DNA of 39,347 nt, from contig CALXUY010000086.1 of assembly GCA_944391805.1 (NCBI GenBank), positions 1-39,347 on the forward strand, written 5' to 3'. The DNA is from an uncultured Clostridia bacterium. GTDB taxonomy: Bacteria > Bacillota > Clostridia > Oscillospirales > CAG-272. Positions within the stretch are counted from its first letter, which is position 1. Each line of letters starts with the position of its first letter. The notes beneath the pieces are model-generated. The model saw only the letters and a list, made by a program, of their open reading frames with translations, did not search any database and was not told the origin of the DNA. Positions 6,927 to 14,551 of the stretch are shown piece after piece. The translations under genes and the position numbers were made by a program.

Positions 6927-8534
6927 TTACCCGTATGCCGCCGCAGGGCCTGCGGCGGCTTCCAGCGCGGCCGCGGCGCGGAAAACCAGATCCTCCCGCA
7001 GCGGAGCCGCCATAAGCTGAATGCCGAGCGGCATCCGGTTTTCATCCTCCCCGACCGGCACCGAAATGGCCGGCACCCCCGCAAGGCTGGCGTAAACCGT
7101 ACACAGATCCATTTCGCGCATTTGCAGCTCGGATACCGTTTCGTCAAACCGGAACGCGCCGCCCGTAACGGTTGGGCAGAGGATCAGATCGCACTGCGCC
7201 AGCATCCGGCCCATCATATGGCGGACGGACTCCCGGACGCGGCAGGCAGGTTCATAATACCGTGCGCGGAAATCCCCCGACATCAGCGCGGTTCCCAGCA
7301 GGATCCGCCGTTTGACCTCGGTGCCGAAGCAGGCTCCGCGCAGGGCGGCCGGGTCACGCGGCTCCGCGCCCTGTCCGCCGCCGTACCGGATTCCGTCGTA
7401 CCGCGCAAGATCGGAAGCAGCCTCCACCGCGGTCAGGACGCAGTAGCAGAGCAGCGCCTGCTCCGGGGAGGGCAGCTCGGCCGGCAGAATCACGGCTCCC
7501 GCCTGCCCGAGGCATTCCGCCGCCTGTGCGACCGCGCGCGCCACGCACGGAGCAACCCGGCCGACTCCCCCGTCCGCGGCCACCGCGATGCGCAGGCCCC
7601 GCACACCGGCGGCAGCACTGCGCGGGGCAGACACGGGGTCATCCGGCACGGCAGTCTCCTGCCCGCGCACAGGCGCACGGAAGGAAGCGGAACCGTCTCC
7701 CGGGTACCGGACCGTAGGAATATCGAAGATACTGGGCGTGTCCCCCGAACACCCGCTCGCAGGCGCACAGAGCGTGCCGGGATCGTTCTCTCTTCGCCCG
7801 TTCATGGACGTGCGGGAAGCGCCGTCCCCGTCTCCCGGCCGCCCGGCCAGCAGGTGAAAGACAAGCTCCGCATCGGCCGCCGTATGGGCAACAATTCCCA
7901 CGCAGTCGAGCGACGGCGCAAACGCGGTCATACCAAATCGGGAGATCCGGCCGGCGGTCGGCTTGAGTCCCGTCACACCGCAGAAGGCCGCCGGCTGGCG
8001 GACCGAACCGCCGGTATCCGAGCCGATGGCGAACGGAACCTCCCCCGCCGCCACAGCCGCCGCGGCGCCGCCGGACGAGCCGCCCGGCACCCGTGCCGGG
8101 TCGAGCGGATTGCGGGTCACGCCAAGCGCCGAATACCGTGTGGAGGAGCCCATCGAAAACTCGTCCATATTCAGCTTGCCGAGCAGCACGCAGCCGGCTC
8201 CCCGCAGCAGTGAGACGACCTCCGCATCATAGGGAGGAAGATAATTCTCAAGCATCCGCGAGCCGCAGGTGGTGCGCAGGCCGCGGGTGCAGAAGTTGTC
8301 CTTGACGGCAAAGGGAATGCCGTCCATCGGGTGCAGCAGGGCTCCCGCGCGTCTGCGCCGGTCGGATTCCGCCGCCGCGGCGAGCGCTCCCCGGGCGTCC
8401 ACGGTCAGAAACGCCCCCACGGTCGGCTCGAGCCGTGCGATCCGGTCCAGACACTCGAGCGTCAGCTCCTCTGCGGTGCAGGCGCCGCTTTCCAGCATTC
8501 CGATCAGCTCCGAGACGGTCAGTCCGGCCTTCAC
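6927..8534 (-). CDS. gatA: aspartyl/glutamyl-tRNA amidotransferase subunit A
   Basis: A 535-residue GatA, the glutaminase/amidase subunit of GatCAB that supplies ammonia for tRNA-dependent Gln/Asn synthesis. The Ser-cis-Ser-Lys triad is complete: Lys78 (GIPFAVKDNF), Ser153 (PGGSSGG) and Ser177 (GSDTGGSVRQP). An open frame extends upstream, but the start is taken as GTG at 8534 because it overlaps the gatC stop (GTGA) and follows GGGAGGGG. The segment at about 236-310 is Gly/Ser/Pro/Arg-rich and roughly 50 residues longer than the equivalent loop of most GatA proteins. It looks like a disordered insertion that leaves the catalytic core intact. Confidence 0.96.
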   Translation of the reverse strand: MKAGLTVSELIGMLESGACTAEELTLECLDRIARLEPTVGAFLTVDARGALAAAAESDRRRRAGALLHPMDGIPFAVKDNFCTRGLRTTCGSRMLENYLPPYDAEVVSLLRGAGCVLLGKLNMDEFSMGSSTRYSALGVTRNPLDPARVPGGSSGGAAAAVAAGEVPFAIGSDTGGSVRQPAAFCGVTGLKPTAGRISRFGMTAFAPSLDCVGIVAHTAADAELVFHLLAGRPGDGDGASRTSMNGRRENDPGTLCAPASGCSGDTPSIFDIPTVRYPGDGSASFRAPVRGQETAVPDDPVSAPRSAAAGVRGLRIAVAADGGVGRVAPCVARAVAQAAECLGQAGAVILPAELPSPEQALLCYCVLTAVEAASDLARYDGIRYGGGQGAEPRDPAALRGACFGTEVKRRILLGTALMSGDFRARYYEPACRVRESVRHMMGRMLAQCDLILCPTVTGGAFRFDETVSELQMREMDLCTVYASLAGVPAISVPVGEDENRMPLGIQLMAAPLREDLVFRAAAALEAAAGPAAAYG

Positions 8535-8842
8535 TCGGCTTCCCCTCCCTTCAGCACGGGGGGAGCGGTAAAGCAGACGCCGTCCTGAACCGGAGCGGCT
8601 GACAGCAGCTCCTCCCGCCCGAGCGAGCATCCGGGGACATCCTCCCGCAGGGCCTCCACCCGAACCGCGCCGCCGCCTTCCGCAAGCGGCCCGGGGGCCT
8701 GCAGCCGGTCCAGCTCACAGAGCATGGCCTCGGTCTGGCGTGCAAACTGCCGCAGCTCCTCCGGCGTCAGGCGCAGACAGGCGGCCCCGGCAATCCGCGC
8801 CAGATATTCCTCGTCCGCCAAGGGACGCTCATACAAATCCAT
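8531..8842 (-). CDS. gatC: aspartyl/glutamyl-tRNA amidotransferase subunit C
   Basis: A 103-residue GatC, the small subunit that wraps around and stabilises the GatA-GatB interface. The family pattern is visible: an N-terminal helix with YLARIAGAACLRLTPEEL, then a helix with AMLCELDRLQ, and a C-terminal strand with LREDVPG. A longer frame extends to 8974 inside mnmE, and an ATG at 8866 would overlap the mnmE stop. The ATG at 8842 is preferred because GGAAGGA lies seven bases before it and the length then fits the family. It is translationally coupled to gatA through a GTGA overlap. Confidence 0.9.
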   Translation of the reverse strand: MDLYERPLADEEYLARIAGAACLRLTPEELRQFARQTEAMLCELDRLQAPGPLAEGGGAVRVEALREDVPGCSLGREELLSAAPVQDGVCFTAPPVLKGGEAE

Positions 8843-8862
8843 AACGGTTCCTTCCGTGACAT

Positions 8863-10251
8863 TCATTTTCCCACACAGAAATGGGAAAAGATTTCGGACA
8901 CCAGCTCCTCCGACACCGCCCGGCCGTCCAGCTCCCCCAGCACCGCCATGGCCTCCTCGGCTCCCGCGCAGCAAACGTCAATCGGCTCCCCGATGCGGAA
9001 GGCCTCCAGCGACTCCTCCATTGCGCGCTGCGCCCGCACCGCCGCGGCATACTGCCGCGCATTGGTGAGCACCGCGTCCTGCCGGATGTCCAGCCGGCCG
9101 TCCAGAAACAGCCGCTCCACCAGCCCGGCCAGCTCGGGCAGTCCCTCTCCGCTCCGGGCAGAGACCGGCAGACAATGCCGGAACCGTGCCCGATAGGCGT
9201 CCGCGCAGGTCTGGGGCAGATCGCACTTGCCCAGCAGGGCAATCACCTCCCCGCTCTGCCGTGCCAGCAGAGCGAACAGCGCACGGTCGGCGTCGTCCGG
9301 CTCCCGAGAAGCGTCGAACACGGCGAGCGTCAGCTCTGCCTGCTCCAGCTCGCTTTTGGCGCGCTCCACGCCGATGCGCTCGACGGTATCCCCGGTCTCA
9401 TGAATTCCTGCCGTGTCAGAGAGCAGCAGCGTCACGCCGCCCAGCGACGCGGTGCCGCGGAGCACATCCCTTGTGGTGCCCTCCACATCGGTGACAATGG
9501 CAGCCTCCCGCCCCAGCAGGCGATTGAACAGAGCGCTTTTGCCGACATTCGGCTTGCCGCAGATGACCGTGCGCAGCCCTTCAGCCACCGCGTGACCGGT
9601 ACGGTAGCTCCGGCAAAGCTCCTGCAGGTCATGCGCGCAGGACTGCATAGCGGCAATCAGCTCGTCCCGGCTCATTTCGGCGAGATCCTCATCCGGATAA
9701 TCGATGCAGACATACACCGACGCCAGAATCCGGCGCAGGCGTTCATACAGCTCGCCGCAGCGCGACTGCGTCGCACCGCCCATACCGCTGTGCGCCAGCA
9801 GGAGCTGATCGCGCGTTTGCGCCTCAAGCAGATCTGCCAGCGCCTCGGCGGCGGAAAGTCCGAGCTTCCCATTGAGGAAGGCCCTGCGGGTAAACTCCCC
9901 CGGCCCGGCCGGACGCGCCCCCGCCGCAAGCAGGGCCGACAGCACGGTTTCGGTGAGCAGGATACCGCCGTGACAGCAGATTTCCACCGTATCCTCTCCG
10001 GTATAGGATGCGGGCGCCGGGAATACCGTTGCAAGCCCGTCATCCACAGCCACGCGGGAGCCGTCCGGCTCCACCGCGTAAATGCTGCCGTAAACGGCAG
10101 TGCGGGCAGGCGACTGCGCCAATGGCCTGCCGTTTTTGGGACAAAAAACCTCCCCGCCGATGCGGAGCGCATCCGGCCCGCTGACCCGCAGCAGTGCAAC
10201 GCCTCCCTTGCCCCTCGGCGTGCTCACCGCGGCGATGGTGTCTCCTGTCAT
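8863..10251 (-). CDS. mnmE: tRNA uridine-5-carboxymethylaminomethyl modification GTPase MnmE
   Basis: A 462-residue MnmE (TrmE), which with MnmG modifies the wobble uridine at position 34 of several tRNAs. It has the N-terminal folate-binding domain (TIAAVSTPRGKGGVALLRVSG; EICCHGG; GEFTRRAFLNGK). The embedded G domain shows G1 GKPNVGKS, a TTRD switch and G3 DTAG. The canonical end is FCVGK, with the C451-type cysteine. The G4 motif reads GKCD rather than the usual NKxD. The ATG at 10251 is chosen over an upstream in-frame ATG because GGAAAGGA precedes it and the protein then begins at the family start. No mnmG partner lies nearby. Confidence 0.96.
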   Translation of the reverse strand: MTGDTIAAVSTPRGKGGVALLRVSGPDALRIGGEVFCPKNGRPLAQSPARTAVYGSIYAVEPDGSRVAVDDGLATVFPAPASYTGEDTVEICCHGGILLTETVLSALLAAGARPAGPGEFTRRAFLNGKLGLSAAEALADLLEAQTRDQLLLAHSGMGGATQSRCGELYERLRRILASVYVCIDYPDEDLAEMSRDELIAAMQSCAHDLQELCRSYRTGHAVAEGLRTVICGKPNVGKSALFNRLLGREAAIVTDVEGTTRDVLRGTASLGGVTLLLSDTAGIHETGDTVERIGVERAKSELEQAELTLAVFDASREPDDADRALFALLARQSGEVIALLGKCDLPQTCADAYRARFRHCLPVSARSGEGLPELAGLVERLFLDGRLDIRQDAVLTNARQYAAAVRAQRAMEESLEAFRIGEPIDVCCAGAEEAMAVLGELDGRAVSEELVSEIFSHFCVGK

Positions 10252-10393
10252 CAATTCTGCTTTCCTTTCCTCAAAAATATACATGGCTCCACGCACATCG
10301 CGGCATCCGTGCCGGGGAAACGCTCCCATTCATCCCCGTGCTCCCCGGCAGCAGAGTCTGCCCGGTGCAGGGCAGACCTGCGGCGCAGTGCAT

Positions 10394-10504
10394 GTCGCTC
10401 ACAGGATGCGCATATCCAGTGGATGCGCATGTGCGCCATAGAATACGTGTATCTGCGAAATACGCGTTTGCTCCATAGAGCACATGTATCCGCGGAATGT
10501 GCGT
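10394..10504. repeat. three tandem 37-bp hairpin repeats
   Basis: On the minus strand three degenerate 37-bp units follow each other without gaps (10504-10468, 10467-10431, 10430-10394). Each begins A(C/T)GC(A/G)-x-AT and has inverted arms: GCACAT/ATGTGC in the first, GTAT/ATAC in the second, ATGCGCAT/ATGCGCAT in the third. Arm sequences differ between units but pairing is kept, suggesting selection on structure. The period is not a multiple of three and no ribosome-binding site fits, so it is not coding. It fills part of the 410-bp jag-mnmE gap. Confidence 0.6.
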
Positions 10505-10585
10505 TTCCGTCGCCGGGATGCAGTTCTGATCGGACAGCGCACATATCGGGGTGTTCCGCCGGTACCGCATCGCCATGACGCAAAA

Positions 10586-10656
10586 GCAGCAAGGCTGCTC
10601 CGCCGCACCGCCGAACGGGCTTCGCTCGGGCGATGCAGGCGGAGCGGTCTTGCTGC
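10586..10656 (-). terminator. long hairpin immediately after jag
   Basis: A 71-nt imperfect hairpin begins five bases after the jag stop codon. The outer arms are GCAGCAAG/CTTGCTGC, continued by GCTCCGCC/GGCGGAGC with small bulges and an inner stem around a CGAA-type loop. On the minus strand only four Ts follow (GCTTTTGC), so it may be a weak terminator or a 3'-end stabiliser rather than a strong stop. Confidence 0.5.
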
Positions 10657-10661
10657 AAAAA

Positions 10662-11390
10662 TCAAACCTCGGCCTTCGCTTCTTCCTCAGAAGCCGGTTC
10701 GGAGCCGGATTCCTTTGCATCCGCCGCCCTCTGTTTGCTCGGCACATCCTTGCCGTCATCCAGGTACATGACCACGCGGCGGTTGTTCTCAGAGCCGATG
10801 GAGTTCGTGGACACGCCCGCAATGGTCTGTGCCTCGGAGTGGATAATGCGTCGCTCGTACGGATTCATCGGCTCAAACATCACGCTCTTTTTATACTTGA
10901 GCACCTTGGCCGCCATCTTCCTGGCCAGCGCGCGCAGAGCGGTCTCCCGCTTGGCACGGTAGCCTGCCACATCCATGGTGATTTTGACATACTCGCTCTT
11001 CTCCCCGGCGGTCTTTTTGTTCGCCACCAGATTGGCCAGATACTGAAGGGCATCCATGGTGTCGCCATGATGGCCGATCAGGACGCCGGCATTTTCTCCG
11101 TCAACCGTGATCACCACATCGTTGTTGCTGCCTTCCTTTTTTCCGACCACAAGGCCCTCCAGCCCCATGTCGTCAATGACCCGGCGGACAAACGCGAGCG
11201 CGTTGTCCTCCCCTTTGACCGTGTAGGAAACCGAAATTCTGGCATCCACCGCGCCAATGCCGAGAAAGCCTCTCTTGCCCTCGTCCAGAACCGTGATGAC
11301 CAGATCCTCCTGTGGGAGCTTTAACTCCTCTGCCGCCTTTTTGCGGGCTTCTTCTACCGTTTTACCGGTGATAATCCATTCTTTTTTCAC
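10662..11390 (-). CDS. jag: RNA-binding protein Jag/KhpB
   Basis: A 242-residue cytoplasmic RNA-binding protein linked to cell elongation and sporulation control in Firmicutes (KhpB/EloR). The Jag-N domain occupies about 1-52 (EGKRGFLGIGAVDARI motif). The type-II KH domain at about 75-150 contains GENAGVLIGHHGDTMDALQ. The R3H domain at about 150-210 contains NPYERRIIHSEAQ, with conserved Arg and His. An acidic tail of about 30 residues follows. The start is GTG at 11390 with GAGG seven bases upstream. It lies nine bases after yidC, the usual neighbour, indicating one operon. Confidence 0.95.
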   Translation of the reverse strand: MKKEWIITGKTVEEARKKAAEELKLPQEDLVITVLDEGKRGFLGIGAVDARISVSYTVKGEDNALAFVRRVIDDMGLEGLVVGKKEGSNNDVVITVDGENAGVLIGHHGDTMDALQYLANLVANKKTAGEKSEYVKITMDVAGYRAKRETALRALARKMAAKVLKYKKSVMFEPMNPYERRIIHSEAQTIAGVSTNSIGSENNRRVVMYLDDGKDVPSKQRAADAKESGSEPASEEEAKAEV

Positions 11391-11399
11391 AGTCGCACC

Positions 11400-13175
11400 T
11401 CATTGATTGTTCCGATCGTCCCGATCGATATTTGATTGCATGGTTTCTTCACTTGTGCCCTCAGCGGTCGGCTCCGCTGTATCCTCCGCCGGCCGACCGG
11501 CGTCCGGCTCCTCTTTGGCCTTCTCCACGGGCTTTCTGTCCTTTTTCATGGCAGCCACACCGAACGGCGTTTTCTTGGCCTTTTCGGCTTTTTCCTGCTG
11601 CTCCATCTCTTCGATGGCGGCCTTACGCACCAGCGCCTGCTCGCGGGTATCCTCAAAATCCTCATCGTCGATATGATGCAGCGAGCGAACCTTGCCCGCG
11701 CGTTCAGATTTGACCACCTTGGGCGCCTTGCCGGCCATCTCCCGCGCGGCAGCCTTGTAATCCTCCTCGGTGAACTTGGGCAGCGGCATGATCTTGCTCA
11801 TGAGAAAGGTTTTGCCCAACCCGACAATGCTGCGGAACATCCAGTACACGCCCACAATTCCCGGCACCATGAAGGTGAAGAAGGTGGACATGGCCGGCAT
11901 GCTGATATCCATCATGGTGTTGGAGCAGGCCACCTGCCGGTCACTCACCCCATCCTGCATCGGCTGAACCGTGAACTTGCGGTTCAGGCGCATGCTGAAA
12001 AAGTAAACCACAAAGGTCAGCACCGGCACCAGCAGCAACCAATCGAAGCGGCTGAAGCTCGGCGTCAGACCGAAGTTCTGGCCGAAGATGTTGAAATTGG
12101 GCACCGATGTGATCTGATCCAGCGAATCCCATACGGCACTTCCGTTGTTAAAAAACTGAAAATCGGCAATTCCCGCAAACCGCTCCACACCGCCGGACAA
12201 CAGCTCGATGGTACCGTTTGAGGACTGCAGCACCTCACCCAGACCCCCGGCAGCCCTTGCGGCCGTGCAGTAGGAAACCAGCGCCGAGGATACCCCGGTC
12301 GTCTGCCCCAGCACATAGTGCAGCGGATCGACCACAATGTTGAACAGCACAATGACGATCGGGAGCTGGATCAGCAAGGGCAGACAGCCACCGAAGGGGC
12401 TGAAATTTTCTCTTTGATAAAGCTCCTGAATTTCCTTCTGCATCTTCTGAAGGGTGGGCTGATCGGTGCGCCCCTTGTACTTGTTGCGGATGGCCATCTC
12501 CTTGGGGCGGAGCTTGGCCTGCCGGATGCTGTTCTTCTGCTGCTTGACCGCAAACGGCATCATCAAAAGCTCAATGATCACCGCAAAAATACAGATACCC
12601 ACAATGTAGCTGCCAAAGCCAAGGTAGCGGGTGATCCAGTTCAGGCAGCCTCCGATCCAGCGTTGGATGCTGTCAATCGCCCCGCCCATGGTGGTGGTGT
12701 CCACCGTGATTTTGAACATGTCCACGAGGCACTGCAAATCGGCCTCATTCATATTTTCAAAGGTGGATGTCTCAATTGCATATTCGGAAAGTTTTGAGGA
12801 ACTTTTCGCCCTCTCATTGGCTTGGGTCAGCACATTCTTGGCTGCCGTGACACGGTCATCGCTCCCCTCCTCCTTGGGATCCACCTTGCTGTCGTCAAAT
12901 CCGGCGGCGGTCATGTCGTAACCGCGGTTTGCGGCAATGATCATATCGTGTACATCGAACTCGGTCGGGCTGTATACCGCCACCATCAAATTTCCGACTG
13001 CATCCAACTGATCTTTAGACATGGCATTTACGTTTGTGTCCACGCTGATGGAACCCTTGGTCAGTGTCGCCGTTGTCCCGCCGCCAAAGCAGCCGGACAG
13101 CAGAGTCAGCAGCAGCAGGATCAGCACGGTTGCTCCAAAAAAGCGGCCCTTGTTTGTTTTCTGTTTCATGTTCAT
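11400..13175 (-). CDS. yidC: membrane protein insertase YidC/Oxa1, enlarged
   Basis: An Oxa1-family insertase that places proteins into the membrane alone or with SecYEG. The N-terminus is a lipoprotein signal peptide ending LLSGC. About 130 hydrophilic residues follow before the first core helix. The cytoplasmic loop carries the groove arginine (KQQKNSIRQAKLRPKE), then FSPFGGCLPLLIQLPIVIVL. A large outside loop precedes the last helices, and a charged tail of about 130 residues follows. At 591 residues it is roughly twice the size of typical Gram-positive YidC. The ATG at 13175 lacks a good Shine-Dalgarno; an in-frame TTG at 13211 has AAGGGAG well placed and may be the true start. Confidence 0.93.
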   Translation of the reverse strand: MNMKQKTNKGRFFGATVLILLLLTLLSGCFGGGTTATLTKGSISVDTNVNAMSKDQLDAVGNLMVAVYSPTEFDVHDMIIAANRGYDMTAAGFDDSKVDPKEEGSDDRVTAAKNVLTQANERAKSSSKLSEYAIETSTFENMNEADLQCLVDMFKITVDTTTMGGAIDSIQRWIGGCLNWITRYLGFGSYIVGICIFAVIIELLMMPFAVKQQKNSIRQAKLRPKEMAIRNKYKGRTDQPTLQKMQKEIQELYQRENFSPFGGCLPLLIQLPIVIVLFNIVVDPLHYVLGQTTGVSSALVSYCTAARAAGGLGEVLQSSNGTIELLSGGVERFAGIADFQFFNNGSAVWDSLDQITSVPNFNIFGQNFGLTPSFSRFDWLLLVPVLTFVVYFFSMRLNRKFTVQPMQDGVSDRQVACSNTMMDISMPAMSTFFTFMVPGIVGVYWMFRSIVGLGKTFLMSKIMPLPKFTEEDYKAAAREMAGKAPKVVKSERAGKVRSLHHIDDEDFEDTREQALVRKAAIEEMEQQEKAEKAKKTPFGVAAMKKDRKPVEKAKEEPDAGRPAEDTAEPTAEGTSEETMQSNIDRDDRNNQ

Positions 13176-13278
13176 TCTGATTGGTAATCCAGTTGCAATG
13201 TGATCTTGCAATATGCTCCCTTCCGATTTTTGGGATCTTGCGCCGTCGATTCCCGATTCCCGCACGGCGCCGCGGTAG

Positions 13279-13590
13279 TCATTGCCGTTTTTGTTCGTTC
13301 TTGAATTCCAGCCCGTACTCCTCCGGATAATAATACTTTGTCATGGGCGAAGGTCTGAACCGGTTGCGCAGCCCCTTTTCCGGCACCGGATCCCACCCGC
13401 CCGCGCTGAACGGATTGCACCGAAGCACCCTGCTGACCGTCAGATAAAAGCCCACAAAAAAGCCGCGTTTCCGGAAGGCCTCCAGCGCATATGCCGAGCA
13501 GGTCGGCCGGAACCGGCAGGTGGGGTAGGGCTTGAGCCGGGAGAGATACTTTTGGTAAAACCGGATAAGCCAGATGCACAGGTATTTCAT
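13279..13590 (-). CDS. yidD: membrane protein insertion efficiency factor YidD
   Basis: A 103-residue YidD, a small amphipathic membrane-associated protein that assists YidC-dependent insertion. The family pattern is plain: [12 protein letters not shown], then [19 protein letters not shown] with the conserved cysteines, and [15 protein letters not shown]. It carries about 20 more C-terminal residues than the shortest family members. The ATG at 13590 overlaps the rnpA stop (ATGA), so the two are translationally coupled. An open frame continues upstream through rnpA but is not supported. The gap to yidC is about 100 nt. Confidence 0.95.
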   Translation of the reverse strand: MKYLCIWLIRFYQKYLSRLKPYPTCRFRPTCSAYALEAFRKRGFFVGFYLTVSRVLRCNPFSAGGWDPVPEKGLRNRFRPSPMTKYYYPEEYGLEFKNEQKRQ

Positions 13591-13967
13591 CGCTTGTCCG
13601 TGCGGAACATCTCCAGCCGCGCAAATCCGCGGCGCAGCTCCCGCTCCACATCGGTGGATTTTGCCTCCAGAATGCCGGGCCGTGGGGTAAGTACCACAAG
13701 ATAGCCGGTTTTCAGCTCGAGTTCCACTGCGCGGTAGCCCGCGCGCAAAATCCGCTTCACACGGCTCCGCTGTACCGCGCCTCCCACCTTTTTGGTGACA
13801 GAGACGCCGAACCGGTTGTAATACTTTTTCTCCGGGTTTGCCAACATCAGCCGTTTTGCGGCATAATCCCGCAGGATAAACACCGAAACCAATCTCCCGC
13901 TCCACCGGACTCCCTTCTGGAACGCCTTATTGTACAGGTGATGTTCTTTGATGGTGGTGTACTTCAT
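13587..13967 (-). CDS. rnpA: ribonuclease P protein component
   Basis: A 126-residue basic protein that binds the catalytic RNase P RNA and helps it recognise the pre-tRNA 5' leader. The RNR region is seen as [21 protein letters not shown], with the usual central Asn replaced by Ser. The upstream aromatic cleft residues are in [11 protein letters not shown]. The ATG at 13967 follows GAGG by seven bases and gives the family start [10 protein letters not shown]. It lies 165 nt after rpmH and overlaps yidD by four bases, the classic rpmH-rnpA-yidD-yidC order. Confidence 0.95.
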   Translation of the reverse strand: MKYTTIKEHHLYNKAFQKGVRWSGRLVSVFILRDYAAKRLMLANPEKKYYNRFGVSVTKKVGGAVQRSRVKRILRAGYRAVELELKTGYLVVLTPRPGILEAKSTDVERELRRGFARLEMFRTDKR

Positions 13968-14132
13968 GCTGCATCCTCTGCGACATTGCCTCCGTTGGTT
14001 GCGATACAAACAAATGAAAAACGCCGACGGCGAGGGCTGGACGCTTCATCGGCTGTCGGTGTTTTTTATGGATCGGGGAGCGGGAAGCGCTCCGGCGTTC
14101 CCACCCGTTCCGGCGCATGGCCGGCTGGCCGA

Positions 14133-14267
14133 TCAGTAGGTCAGTCGTTTTCTGCCCTTGGCACGTCTTCTCTTGAGAACCTTTCTGCCGTCGGCAGTTC
14201 TCATTCTCTTTCTGAAGCCATGCTCTTTCTTTCTCTGACGCTTTTTCGGCTGGTAAGTTCTGAGCAT
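14133..14267 (-). CDS. rpmH: 50S ribosomal protein L34
   Basis: A 44-residue highly basic ribosomal protein. The translation starts [20 protein letters not shown] and ends [10 protein letters not shown], the near-invariant L34 pattern with the central [15 protein letters not shown] block. The ATG at 14267 is preceded by GGTGCCAGAGA, a modest ribosome-binding site. It is the first gene of the rnpA-yidD-yidC-jag operon, 87 bp downstream of a strong promoter. In most bacteria dnaA lies divergently upstream; here holA does. Confidence 0.97.
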   Translation of the reverse strand: MLRTYQPKKRQRKKEHGFRKRMRTADGRKVLKRRRAKGRKRLTY

Positions 14268-14350
14268 TCTCTGGCACCTCCTTCTCATACGAAATCGGAA
14301 GCGTTTTGCTTTTCAGCAGATTTACACGCTTTTACACAATGACACCTTAT

Positions 14351-14380
14351 ATTATACCCGGTCACACCATGTTTTGTCAA
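14351..14380 (-). promoter_or_regulatory. promoter of the rpmH-rnpA operon
   Basis: TTGACA (14380-14375), an 18-bp spacer and TATAAT (14356-14351) on the minus strand. Both boxes are perfect. It is divergent from the holA promoter 49 bp away. Confidence 0.88.
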
Positions 14381-14428
14381 GTCTTTTTTGAAAAAAATAA
14401 CTTTCTTTCCCAAAAAACCTTCAATATC

Positions 14429-14458
14429 TTGACGAAATTGCTTTCAATATGATATAAT
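14429..14458 (+). promoter_or_regulatory. promoter of holA
   Basis: TTGACG (14429-14434), an 18-bp spacer and TATAAT (14453-14458) on the plus strand. This gives a leader of about 85 nt before the holA ATG. Confidence 0.8.
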
Positions 14459-14551
14459 ATACGCGGGAAAACCGTCGGCCAATCCCGGGCAGCATGGCGA
14501 AAACCGGGGTTGGGTTGCCCGACGGAAATCGGATACAGGAGGGGAATTGGT

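Noticed and set aside
8881..10578. 565-codon plus-strand open frame
   Set aside because: It is antisense to mnmE with shadow-type composition, no ribosome-binding site and no recognisable domain.
10251..10822. Minus-strand open frames of 135 and 183 codons across the 37-bp repeats
   Set aside because: The repeat period is not a multiple of three, no ribosome-binding site is placed, and the frames overlap jag or mnmE ends in the wrong frame.
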